DNA from: CAVVEQ01 sp963747315
Lineage (GTDB): Bacteria; Chloroflexota; Anaerolineae; Anaerolineales; Anaerolineaceae
Reading direction: 5' to 3'
Length of the DNA: 64,000 nt
Assembly: GCA_963747315.1 (NCBI GenBank)
Contig: CAVVEQ010000006.1
Location: 496,001-560,000, forward strand
Below the pieces are notes generated by a model. It was not told the origin of the DNA. It ran no database searches and saw only the letters and a list, made by a program, of their open reading frames with translations. Positions 55,077 to 63,549 of the stretch are shown piece after piece (the first letter of the stretch is position 1; every line of letters begins with the position of its first letter). Made by a program: the position numbers and the translations under genes.

Positions 55077-55952
55077 TTAGAAAAATTCGCCCCGCGCCAC
55101 AATAACAGCTTGCCCGCCCACGAACACATCGATCCCGCTGGCGTGTTTTTGCGCGCGCAGGAGGATTCGTGATGGCCGCTCTATCTCGTGTCCCTGCCCC
55201 ACAATAGCATCCACTTCCCCCTCGCCGAGAACATTGTGCTCGGCCAGGTAGGCTGCCAAACAGCCATTGGCGCTGCCCGTAGCCGGGTCCTCTGGAACGC
55301 CGAAGTAATCCACGAAAACCCGTACGCTCAGGTCCTCCCCGGGCTCGCGCGGTTCGCGGCTGAAAACCAGGATGCCCTTCGACTCGGTGTGGGCGATCAG
55401 ATGATAATACTTTTCCAGGTCGACCTTCGCCTTCCTGAGGGCTTGCAGCGAGACCAACGGAACGATAAAGAACGGCAGCCCCGTGGAAACCTCCTGGATC
55501 GGATAATGCCCATCGATCTCGGCGATATCCAGTCCCAGCACTTTCGCCAGCGTCCTGCGATCATGCTGCGCCCCAAAGGTCGGTTGCTTCTGCTTCATTT
55601 CCCCCGCGCCATCCAGGTCAAAGGTGACCGGGATCTTCCCCACCTTCAGGTTTAGAGTGACCTTATCCGTGTTGCCCTTCAGCATCTCATTGCGGATGAG
55701 GAATGCCGTCCCCAGGGTGGGATGCCCTGCAAAGGGTACTTCCTCCTTTGGGGTGAAGATGCGTACGTCATAGCCTCCATCCCGCTCCTGCTCGGAAAGG
55801 ATGAAAGTGGTCTCGGAGAAGTTGAGTTCCTTAGCCAGCTGCTGCATTTCCTCGGAAGGGATATCAGCGGCATCCCGGAAGACTGCCAACTGGTTGCCGG
55901 CATATTTCTGACCGGTGAAGACATCCATGATGTAGAAATTTCGTTTTTTCAT
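55077..55952 (-). CDS. PhzF family isomerase-like protein
   Basis: The protein has 291 residues. Family features are the opening YIMDVFTGQKYAGNQLAVF, FAGHPTLGTAFLIRN and PATGSANGCLAAYL, plus the catalytic-loop Glu in NFSETTFIL. PhzF enzymes isomerise trans-2,3-dihydro-3-hydroxyanthranilate or related acids; homologues outside phenazine clusters have unknown substrates. The start is six bases after the stop of the methyltransferase gene upstream, so it is part of that operon. A partial copy lies near 52.7 kb. Confidence 0.9.
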   Translation of the reverse strand: MKKRNFYIMDVFTGQKYAGNQLAVFRDAADIPSEEMQQLAKELNFSETTFILSEQERDGGYDVRIFTPKEEVPFAGHPTLGTAFLIRNEMLKGNTDKVTLNLKVGKIPVTFDLDGAGEMKQKQPTFGAQHDRRTLAKVLGLDIAEIDGHYPIQEVSTGLPFFIVPLVSLQALRKAKVDLEKYYHLIAHTESKGILVFSREPREPGEDLSVRVFVDYFGVPEDPATGSANGCLAAYLAEHNVLGEGEVDAIVGQGHEIERPSRILLRAQKHASGIDVFVGGQAVIVARGEFF

Positions 55953-55958
55953 GCTTCC

Positions 55959-56564
55959 CTACTTTTGCGCCGTCGCCCACAAATTCATACGGAATTCAAA
56001 ATGCCCAAAGCGGACTTTCTCCATCGGGAAGCCGGCCGCGCCAAAATACCATCCGAGAAGCGGCAGGGTGTAGGTGAAAACATGTTCGTGGATCTCTTCC
56101 TTGCTGACAAGGTTCAATGCAGCCATCAGTTTCAGGATGCCGTCTGTCCAGGAAGCCGGGGTGGTTAGAAGCAGGATCCCCCCGGGTTTGAGCACCCGGT
56201 TTGTTTCCCGCAGGAGCTCCACCAGCATTTTCGGGTTCAGGTGCTCCACAACAGCCAGCAGGGTGACCACATTGAAGAAACTTTCTTCGAATGGCAGCTG
56301 TGGCGCTTTATTCAGGTCCAGCACCAGCCAGTTGATCTCTTCGTACTCCCGGGAGGGTGGCTGCTGATCGACGGAGAATTTCTCGGTGAAGGATGTATGA
56401 GAGAGGAAGTAGGGATAGGACCCGCAGCCGATATCCAGAATTCGTCCCTGGCGCAGTTCCATTGGGATCAGGCTGTTTGCGCGCTGGGCGCGCATGCGAG
56501 CCAGGAAGGGTTCCAGCAGGCCGCTGCCACGGGTAACGCTGGGGGAAGAAGGGTTTTCGGTCAT
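55959..56564 (-). CDS. class I SAM-dependent methyltransferase
   Basis: The protein has 201 residues. Motif I is RILDIGCGSYPYFLS, followed by the acidic residue in FSVDQQPPSREYEE, LDLNKAPQLPFEESFFNVV and the HL region in AVVEHLNPKMLVELL. Its position between the GT2 gene and PhzF suggests a role in modifying a glycolipid or a small metabolite, but the substrate is unknown. It is the middle gene of the operon. Confidence 0.85.
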   Translation of the reverse strand: MTENPSSPSVTRGSGLLEPFLARMRAQRANSLIPMELRQGRILDIGCGSYPYFLSHTSFTEKFSVDQQPPSREYEEINWLVLDLNKAPQLPFEESFFNVVTLLAVVEHLNPKMLVELLRETNRVLKPGGILLLTTPASWTDGILKLMAALNLVSKEEIHEHVFTYTLPLLGWYFGAAGFPMEKVRFGHFEFRMNLWATAQK

Positions 56565-56580
56565 TGGAATTTCGGTTGGG

Positions 56581-57351
56581 TCAGGAATTTCGACGCAGGT
56601 CGGGGATTTCCCGGTAGGATGCCTTCAGGCTGGTGAAGAGGTTGTATTTAAAGATGTACCAGAGCGCCTGGAAGCCATCCTTCAGCCCGATCTTCTTGCC
56701 CTCCTGGTAGGTACGCCCGTAGTAGGAGATGGGCACCTCGTAGGTGCGGCAGCCCAGCTTGGCGATCTTGGCAGTCACCTCAACCTCGAAACCGAAGCGT
56801 GTGGAGGTGATGAGCATGCTGCGGATGATCTCCCCGCGGAAGGCCTTATAACAGGTCTCCACGTCGGTGAAATTGAGGTCGGTGAGCAGGTTGGAAAAAC
56901 CGGTGAGAAAGCGGTTAGCCAGGTAGTGGCGGTAATAGAGCACCCGCGAAGCGCGGCGGATGAGGAAGCGCGACCCGTAGACAACATCCGCCCGGTTGGA
57001 AAGGATGGGCGCGATCACATCCGCGATCTCTGCCGGGTCGTATTCCAGGTCGGCATCCTGCACCATGACGATGCCGCCGCGGCTCTGGGCAAAACCGGTG
57101 ACCAACGCGGCTGTTTTGCCCCGGTTCTGCGGTTGCCGAATGAGCCGCACAGACTTGTGCTTGGCTGCGAATTTTTCCACGATCGCAACGGTGCCATCGG
57201 AGGAGCCGTCATCCACCACGATGACCTCGGAGCCCTTTGGAAGAGATTTATCGAGCGCCTCCAGAACATTCTGGATGGTCTTATCCTCGTTGAAGGCGGG
57301 GACAATGATGGAGAGCTGGGGTTCAGAAGAGGTTTTCGCCATGTTTTTCAC
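56581..57351 (-). CDS. GT2 family polyprenyl-phosphate mannosyltransferase-like protein
   Basis: The protein has 256 residues. The GT2 signatures are VVDDGSSDGTVAIVEKF, VQDADLEYDPAEI (the DxD metal-binding region), then YGSRFL and FTDVETCYKAFRGE, FGFEVEVTAK and GRTYQEGKKIGLKDG. These are the typical features of dolichyl-phosphate-mannose synthases, which attach a sugar to a polyprenyl phosphate. Such donors feed GT-C enzymes. The start is uncertain: GTG at 57351 or ATG at 57342 (MAKTSSE), neither with a clear ribosome site. Confidence 0.85.
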   Translation of the reverse strand: MKNMAKTSSEPQLSIIVPAFNEDKTIQNVLEALDKSLPKGSEVIVVDDGSSDGTVAIVEKFAAKHKSVRLIRQPQNRGKTAALVTGFAQSRGGIVMVQDADLEYDPAEIADVIAPILSNRADVVYGSRFLIRRASRVLYYRHYLANRFLTGFSNLLTDLNFTDVETCYKAFRGEIIRSMLITSTRFGFEVEVTAKIAKLGCRTYEVPISYYGRTYQEGKKIGLKDGFQALWYIFKYNLFTSLKASYREIPDLRRNS

Positions 57352-57397
57352 AAAAGACGATTGATTATACCTGAGGGAGGGAGTCTCGAAAATGGAA

Positions 57398-57665
57398 TTA
57401 GAGATATCTCTTCACCTTGCGGCAATACTCCTGGTATTCCTCGCCGTACTGCCCCTTCATATACTCCTCCTCGCGCAGCACCTGGCGGTGGAAAAGCCAC
57501 AGTGCGGCGATCAGTTAGAACAGCAGGATCCAGTTGGGAAAGATCAGGAACTCGCCCGGAAGGATGAAGGCGAAGGCGGTGAAGATCGGGTTACGGCTGA
57601 AGGCAAACACCCCCGTGGTCACGAGGGAACCGGGCGTGGTAGTATCGATCCCCACCCGGATGTTG
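57398..57665 (-). pseudogene. ICMT family C-terminal fragment with internal stop
   Basis: The minus strand encodes VTTGVFAFSRNPIFTAFAF, then a TAA within LLFxLIAALW, then REEEYMKGQYGEEYQEYCRK. These are the SAM-binding half and the C-terminal signature of isoprenylcysteine carboxyl methyltransferases. The N-terminal half is missing. A likely lost N-terminus lies at 58378-58539, beyond an intervening gene. Confidence 0.7.
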
Positions 57666-57693
57666 TCTTTTTACTTTGATCCAACGCTACCCT

Positions 57694-58320
57694 CTACCGC
57701 TCAATGCCGTCCATCCGGTCCTGCCACACCATCTTGGCCTTGAAATCCATCCACCACCGGATCAGGTGATCCCATATGGCTTTGGAAACGAACGGGTAGG
57801 TTCTCAGAACCTCCCCGGCGGTTTCTTTTAAGTAAGTTCCATCATCTTTCTCAGGAAAACAGACCAATTCCATTGCACTTCTTTCAACATTGGCGAGCGA
57901 TTCGAAACAATCGGTCCAATATTGCCCGAGAATTTCCGGGTAATATTCCTGCGCTTCCTGAACTGCTTCCGGGGCGAATATTTTTACCAAGTTTACCGCA
58001 AAGACCTCCATATCCTCCCTGTCCCGAATATTCACCTGGGTGGAGATCCTCCCTGCGAACTGCCTGGTAAAAAACACATCGGAGAAATGGACGCGCAATT
58101 CCTCATCTGCGCGGCTGCCAAACCGGGAAATGGCGAATCTTCTCGCGCCTTTTAGCAATTGCGGAAAGATGAACACCAGCCAGCACAAAAACGACAGGAA
58201 GAGAAACCCCGCCATGATCCAGGTGCTGAGGCGGACCAGCGCAAGTCCTGCAGTCAGGAAGAGTATCGACCCCACAGCGAAGATAACCCCGACCAGGATG
58301 TTGATGGTTTTATATTTCAC
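57694..58320 (-). CDS. membrane-associated protein, unknown function
   Basis: The protein has 208 residues. Two hydrophobic segments near the N-terminus (INILVGVIFAVGSILFLTAG, then MAGFLFLSFLCWLVFIF) precede a soluble part of about 145 residues with a mixed charged composition and several aromatic residues. No motif was recognised. It sits between the two fragments of a broken ICMT gene and may have been inserted there. Confidence 0.55.
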   Translation of the reverse strand: MKYKTINILVGVIFAVGSILFLTAGLALVRLSTWIMAGFLFLSFLCWLVFIFPQLLKGARRFAISRFGSRADEELRVHFSDVFFTRQFAGRISTQVNIRDREDMEVFAVNLVKIFAPEAVQEAQEYYPEILGQYWTDCFESLANVERSAMELVCFPEKDDGTYLKETAGEVLRTYPFVSKAIWDHLIRWWMDFKAKMVWQDRMDGIER

Positions 58321-58377
58321 GGATTCACCTCTCGGGAATTCGGGGGAGCAGTTCGAAGCGCGGTTTTTCTTTATGCA

Positions 58378-58539
58378 TCAATGACATATGAAATTATGAC
58401 ACACTTTATAACCATCCAACCTCGGAAGTAGGCTGCCGAACTGCATGGCCGCGATCCCGCGCCGGCGCAGCATGGTCACCCGCGCGGACACCATTCCAAT
58501 CATGAAAATAATCATGATAGCCCCGAGATTGGTTTGCAT
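58378..58539 (-). pseudogene. ICMT family N-terminal fragment
   Basis: A frame of 53 residues opens MQTNLGAIMIIFMIGMVSAR and continues through MLRRRGIAAMQFG. This resembles the first helix and basic loop of ICMT-type methyltransferases. After Gly the frame departs from the family and ends. With the fragment at 57398-57665 it covers the two ends of one gene. Confidence 0.5.
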
Positions 58540-58551
58540 ATCAGTATTATC

Positions 58552-59558
58552 TCATCCAAATATCAGGATTATTACCTTACATATTGCCAGATCGACCCAC
58601 AACTTCCTTTCCCTGCCCTCCGCTGTCTCCTTTTCCTTCTCTTCCGGCTTCATATAGGAAACCCGCCACAGCCCACCCGGCTGCTGGTGCTCCCGCAGCC
58701 AGTCCAGTCCTGCCTGGATTTGCCCGTCCTGCGAGGTAAACCCCATGCGCCCCAGCGAGTCCAGCGCGGTCAGCAGGTTCGTCCACCAGAAGGGGTGCTC
58801 AAAGCGCAGCCAGTACCCAGGTGACCGGTAGGAGCTATAGGCATCCCGGCTGGAAGAAGCGCGATTTCAGTAGTTCCCCCGCTGCGAGCGCCTCCGGCGC
58901 AGTGGCGGTAGATTGGATGAACTGGCGAAGGCGCGCAGAACCATCCCGGTCGCCAAGTGCGAAAAGGGCTTCGCCCGATCCGGCTCGAGAGGCTTGGCAT
59001 ACTCGCTCGCCAGGCGGTACTGGGTTGCCCGGTCCAGCTTGTGGGTGATCATCGGGATGGACCAGCCGCCGTCATCCTGGCGCATGCCCAGCAGCCACTG
59101 GAACCCCTTTTCGATGCGCGGGTCATCGGCGTAGCCGGCCTGGATGAGCAGCGCCATGATCGCGCCGGTGTAGTAGGTGGCGTACTGGTTGGCGAGAAAC
59201 CCGCGGATATCCCCCTCTTCGGTCTGGCACGAGAAGATAAAGTCAGAAGCCCGCTCCACCTGCGGGTGGGTGCGGGTCATACCGTAGCGTTCGATCAAAA
59301 AGCGGAACTGCCGCCAGGTCTCGATGAGCGCGTGGTTGATGGATGGATGTTTGTTCTCCCCGGGCCGCAGCCAGCTTCCATCCGGCTGCTGCTTTTTCAA
59401 TATTTTCAATGCTCCCGGCAGCTGCCATAATCGCTCCACCGGGCCGGAACCTCCTCCCCCAGCAGGTCCCGCCGGGTGAAGTAGATCAAAGCCTCGTCAC
59501 CGCTGGCCAGCAGCGGCGGAATGGGGTCATAGAGGAGTATTTCCAAGAAATTCTTCAC
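58552..59558 (-). CDS. alpha/alpha-toroid (prenyltransferase/squalene-cyclase-like) protein, frameshifted
   Basis: Three frames combine into a protein of about 335 residues. The start is probably GTG at 59558 (VKNFLEILLYDPIPPLL). The middle holds KKQQPDGSWLRPGE and GMRQDDGGWSIPM, and the end has REHQQPGGLWRVSYMKP: repeated QxxDGxW-type toroid motifs of terpenoid cyclases and prenyltransferases. No DxDD motif was seen. Breaks lie near 59450 and near 58850-58910. It resembles the toroid protein at 1.3-2.3 kb only in fold. Confidence 0.65.
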
Positions 59559-59686
59559 GAATTAAAATTCCGAAGGACTGACCTCTTGAAAAGATGGAAA
59601 AACGGGGGAGTCTTTGATTGCTTTTGAACATCAATAAAAGTTTATCGCCTCTGTATTGGACATTATCAGGAAACTAGATAGTTAAG

Positions 59687-60696
59687 TCAATCTCTTTGAG
59701 AGCTGTTTGTGCTTCTTCCAATAATAAATTGGAGCGGTCCAGAAGGCTCCTCGCCCAAGTTTGCCAAAATCGAATCTAGCGCAAACTTGTACGCAACTTT
59801 GAATGCCTGCTCCTCAGACACAGATACGTCGGGGATCACCCCGCAGCCTTCCCAGTTCGTCCCGGTGATCGGGTTGACCGGCCGGCCGACAGGGATAAAT
59901 GCCTCAAAATGGGATGTTAACCGGAAAGGTGCGCCAATGTTAGCCCCGCCACCTGTCTTTTCCCCAATCAGGGTGGCCCTTTTCAGTGCTTTTAGATCGT
60001 AGGCAAATTCCTCGCCTCCTGAAAAAGTCTCATCGCTTATTAGAATGATATACCGGCTTACCCGTGAATCGTTTGCCGGGCACATCGGGAAGGGTCCAGT
60101 ATTGTTCGGTTGAGTCTCCCTTTTCGCCAGTAAAAATCGTTCAGGTGCATGCTGTTCTTCACCGAATAGATAGGTCAGAAGAAAGCAAACCATTCCCGGA
60201 TCTCCGCCCCTGCATTTCCGTAAATCAATAATCAACGCGTTCGTTTCATTAATGAAATTCATCGCCGCCGAGGCAGTATCCCCACCCCAATCCAGGGGGT
60301 AGAACTCGCGAATATCCAGGAACCCGACATTTCCAGGCAATCTTTCCACTTTATGAAGACCATAATTATCCAGCCTGGCTTTTTTATGCCATTCATCCTG
60401 CCAATCCTGGTTCTCTCCCAGTGAACCTTCTTGCTCGGGTATCAAATCTTTCTTATAGGTCACCTTCAAATGATTATCGTTGGTTGCATCCCGTAGAAAT
60501 CCGGTCAATAAGTTCGCCAGGGATTCCCCCTCCGTTATTCCTGTGAAATATCCCTCTATCGTAATATATTTTGCAGGTTATCACACATCTTCTCAGCGAC
60601 ATTCGGAAATACATAATCCTCTCTTAACCTCGTGGACAAGGCTTGGATCACTTCGGTTATATTGGCAGGTGTAACTGCACTAGGAGAAATCATCAT
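59687..60696 (-). CDS. S41 family (tail-specific) peptidase, frameshifted
   Basis: The protein would have about 336 residues. The N-terminal part (ITEVIQALSTRLREDYVF) is in one frame and the rest, from GITEGESLANLLTGF, in another; the change is near 60555. The catalytic features are present: NALIIDLRKCRGGD, then ISDETFSGGEEFAYDLK with the nucleophile Ser, and LIGEKTGGGAN with the Lys region. Homologues cleave C-terminal or unfolded parts of extracytoplasmic proteins. There is no signal peptide, so the location is uncertain. Confidence 0.8.
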
Positions 60697-60940
60697 ATTT
60701 ACCCCTGATTATTGCACACCTTTTCCACACTAGGCCGATATCCGCATTTATTGCCTGATCGAAGCAACCAGTTCATCCATAAACAGCTAACCGCCATAAT
60801 ACACTATCCGCAATGAATCCGAATCCGGTGGAGAAAACCAGAAAAATACCCATCAATTCCGTGGGTTTTGAACCCGGAATTTTTTTCAGCCTGCCCCAGC
60901 GACGGGATACGATACTGATTTCTCGCCGGGGTAAGTGGAC

Positions 60941-61063
60941 TTATTTCTTATCTTTGTTGGTCGTAAGCTTGCTGATACCCCAGAAGAGCACTCCCAATCC
61001 CATTAGGAATACTCCAGTCCCGATGGGTCCCGTCCAGTACAGTGATAACCATAAATCGTTCAT
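60941..61063 (-). CDS. 40-residue small membrane protein
   Basis: The protein reads MNDLWLSLYWTGPIGTGVFL and continues to GISKLTTNKDKK, with one hydrophobic helix and a basic end. AAGGAGG is five bases before the ATG, an ideal site, which strongly supports translation. Its function is unknown. A 91-codon frame on the other strand at 60813-61088 covers it but has no comparable support. The stretch 60697-60940 has no gene. Confidence 0.6.
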   Translation of the reverse strand: MNDLWLSLYWTGPIGTGVFLMGLGVLFWGISKLTTNKDKK

Positions 61064-61245
61064 TCGTGCCTCCTTGCAGAACGTCTGATGGGGGATGAGA
61101 CAATCCGATAATCATTACTATATGCCGAAATCGGGGAAATTACAAGAATGGAATTTTCTCCCCGGGTGGAAGCTCGCAATGATTCAGCTCAAATATTTTC
61201 CATCTGGACTGTACGGGTATACAATCTATGCAGGAGAATTAACTC

Positions 61246-61994
61246 ATGCCCCCTCATAACTGGCAGACCTTTTTCGATCATTACGCTCCGCGATACATGG
61301 ACGAGGTTTTCGTCAAAGCCACCCTCGCCGAAGTGGATTTCCTCATCGAAAACCTTCATCTTTCACCCGGGATGAGAATTCTGGATGTGGGCTGCGGGAC
61401 GGGGCGGCACGCGGTGGAGCTTGCCAGGCGCGGGTACAGGGTGACCGGGGTGGATATCAGCAATGGGATGCTAGCCGAAGCGCGCAAAGCCGCCACGTGG
61501 AGCCGGGGTGAACCGTGGAATGGGTGCGCAGCCCCGCCCAGGATTATGTGGCAAACCAGCCCTTCGACGCCGCTTACTCAGTCTGCGAGGGTGCGCTTTC
61601 CCTGCTCAGCCTGGAGGACACCTTCGACCGCGACGTCCAGGTTTTTGCCAGAATCTACGCCGCGCTGAAACCGGGTGCCCCCGCGCTCTTCACCGTGTTA
61701 AATGGCATGCGCATAATTCGCGCCTACAGCGATACCGATATCCGTTCCGGCAGCTTTGATCCTTTTAACATGGTGGAAAACGGGAGAATGGAGGTCGATA
61801 CCCCCGCAGGAAAACAATCCATCCCCACCCGCGAGCGTGCCTACATCCCCACCGAGCTGCGCCTGATGCTGCGTCAGGTGGGTTTTCAGGTGGATGTAAT
61901 TTCCGGCGGAACGGCTGGTAACTGGCGGCTCGATCCGCCCTTCCTGGACGAGATGGAACTCATGGTGATCGCGAGAAGGCCGGCAGGAAGTTGA
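61246..61994 (+). CDS. class I SAM-dependent methyltransferase, frameshifted
   Basis: The protein would have about 249 residues. MRILDVGCGTGRHAVELARRG is close to motif I, and VTGVDISNGMLAEARK is motif II, both in the first frame. After a change near 61505 the second frame continues QDYVANQPFDAAYSVCEGAL and ends MELMVIARR. It resembles UbiE-like and small-molecule methyltransferases. AGGAG precedes ATG at 61246. The gene stands alone. Confidence 0.8.
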
Positions 61995-62069
61995 GTGGTT
62001 GAATAGTTATGTTGTTAAATGGTTGATATGCTGGTCTTTTGAACCAGAAAAGATTGAAGGGATTTTTCG

Positions 62070-62597
62070 TTAATCTGCCAGCGTCCACTCAACAATCAAC
62101 AGATCCAACTCGGTGATACCGGTTTGTAATGCTGCACTGATCCATTCCTTTTGTGATTTCCGAATGTGATCATGCCCTCTTCGTTTCGATTCCGCAAAAA
62201 CCAACGAGTCTTGTTTCCAACAATACACATCAAAACAACCCGATCGACTGCCTTTTATGCGATAAATTTCTTCCAAATAAATTTTTTGTTTTGGTGGTAA
62301 GGGTTTGGTCTTGAGAGGCCAATAAGAGGATACATATCTTCTTCTATAAGTATCCACCCATACACCCTCCCATCCGTTTTCCTTGAAAAATTCTAGGATC
62401 AGGAGCTCTGAAAAGAATTTATCCACCCTGTAATTTAAAATCTGTTTTTTGCCATAGGTATCCTTAGGAATTTCACCTCGCCAATGATCAAATTGGATTT
62501 GTACCGATGGGATAGAAACCTCATTTCCATTACTTAGGATCAGTGGTATCGAATCAGATCTCCGAAATTGAATTGGGAAAGCACGAGAATCAATCAT
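62070..62597 (-). CDS. VRR-NUC-like nuclease domain protein
   Basis: The protein has 175 residues. The C-terminal part has GCFDVYCWKQDSLVFAESKR, then SQKEWISAALQTG, which fits the D-(x)n-ExK layout of VRR-NUC nucleases: Asp in FDVY and Glu/Lys in AESKR. The N-terminal half has no motif I recognise. It is 46 bases downstream of a second nuclease-like gene on the same strand, so they are probably one operon. Confidence 0.55.
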   Translation of the reverse strand: MIDSRAFPIQFRRSDSIPLILSNGNEVSIPSVQIQFDHWRGEIPKDTYGKKQILNYRVDKFFSELLILEFFKENGWEGVWVDTYRRRYVSSYWPLKTKPLPPKQKIYLEEIYRIKGSRSGCFDVYCWKQDSLVFAESKRRGHDHIRKSQKEWISAALQTGITELDLLIVEWTLAD

Positions 62598-62642
62598 AAA
62601 TTTATCCTTCCTTTATTGAAAAATTCTACAAATTAGTGTCTC

Positions 62643-63252
62643 TTAGCTATTGATTTTTAACGATTCCACCTGTTCTCTAATTCGCTCAAAAGGGATCCCT
62701 TTAATTTGCATATTCTCCCAACTTTTTAGGGTTATAGAGTCGTTTTCCGAACATATTTCATCAATTTTCCTTGTTGGAACCACATAGAATTCCCATTGAT
62801 CCAAATCGAGTGGATTTAACATTTCCTGGTCTTGGGTTTTTAATAAACAAAATATGTATAAGTCTGCTTGGCGTTTTTTCTCACCCTCATAAACGCCTTT
62901 CTCCTCATCCCAAGCATGAGTTTTTTCAATGGAAAATTTTATCTTTGAATATTCGTTCTGTGGCCATGTTTGCAAATACCCCGAGCACTTAACTTCGATC
63001 TTTACTTTTTCCGGCAATTCCAAATCCCAGGTCGCCCATTCTTCCCGTGGATTCTTTAGCTCAATTCCTAAAGCTTTCGCAACAATAAATTCTGCGAGCA
63101 TCCCGCGGGTGGCATTGCTGACCAGATCTGAGGCACTCCACTGCCAAAATTCTTTTAGGGTGAACGTCTTTTTTTTTCGATGAACTATAAAATTTCTCCT
63201 CGCCTGTTTTTATCGTTGCTTCAATTTTTGGGTATTTGATAATCCTCGCCAT
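62643..63252 (-). CDS. uncharacterised PD-(D/E)xK-nuclease-like protein, frameshifted
   Basis: The protein would have about 203 residues. The N-terminal part (MARIIKYPKIEATIKTGEEK) joins the rest, beginning LKEFWQWSASDLVSNATRG, across a frame change in a nine-base A run at 63169-63177 (T run on plus). The core has EWATWDLELPEKVKIEVKCSGY, matching the Asp and ExK of the PD-(D/E)xK fold. Similar small proteins occur in many bacteria with no known function. It forms an operon with the VRR-NUC-like gene. Confidence 0.6.
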
Positions 63253-63463
63253 TTTTCCTCCAAAAATAATTATTTCGATATTAACTCTCCTCGAAAAGAA
63301 GAATTAAGGCAAGAATATCCGACTTTCAATTCTGAAAGGCAAAATGGTGGATGGCGATAGCGATCTCGGTTTACTAGGATTCTAAATCATGATAATAATT
63401 GTGTAAGGGATTTAATTTCAATTCTGAACGCCCATCCAGCATGGATATTGATTCAAGATAATC

Positions 63464-63494
63464 ATAAAAAAGTACCTTCCACCCGGAAAGTACT
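63464..63494 (-). terminator. intrinsic terminator of the gene at 63.55 kb
   Basis: On the minus strand AGTACTTTCC pairs with GGAAGGTACT (one G-U pair), loop GGGT, followed by TTTTTT. It lies 56 bases after the stop at 63550. The rest of 63253-63549 has no gene. Confidence 0.75.
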
Positions 63495-63549
63495 ATCGAT
63501 AATTGGCCAAATTGATTTTATGCGCTTCGAACCGGGAAACAATCCAAAA

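Noticed and set aside
56494..57567. 357-codon plus-strand frame opposite the GT2 gene
   Set aside because: The GT2 gene on the minus strand has all its motifs; the plus frame has a shadow composition.
57392..57679. 95-codon plus-strand frame
   Set aside because: The minus strand encodes recognisable ICMT sequence here, so the plus frame is antisense.
60813..61088. 91-codon plus-strand frame
   Set aside because: The 40-residue minus-strand gene inside it has an ideal ribosome site and a membrane helix; the plus frame has neither.
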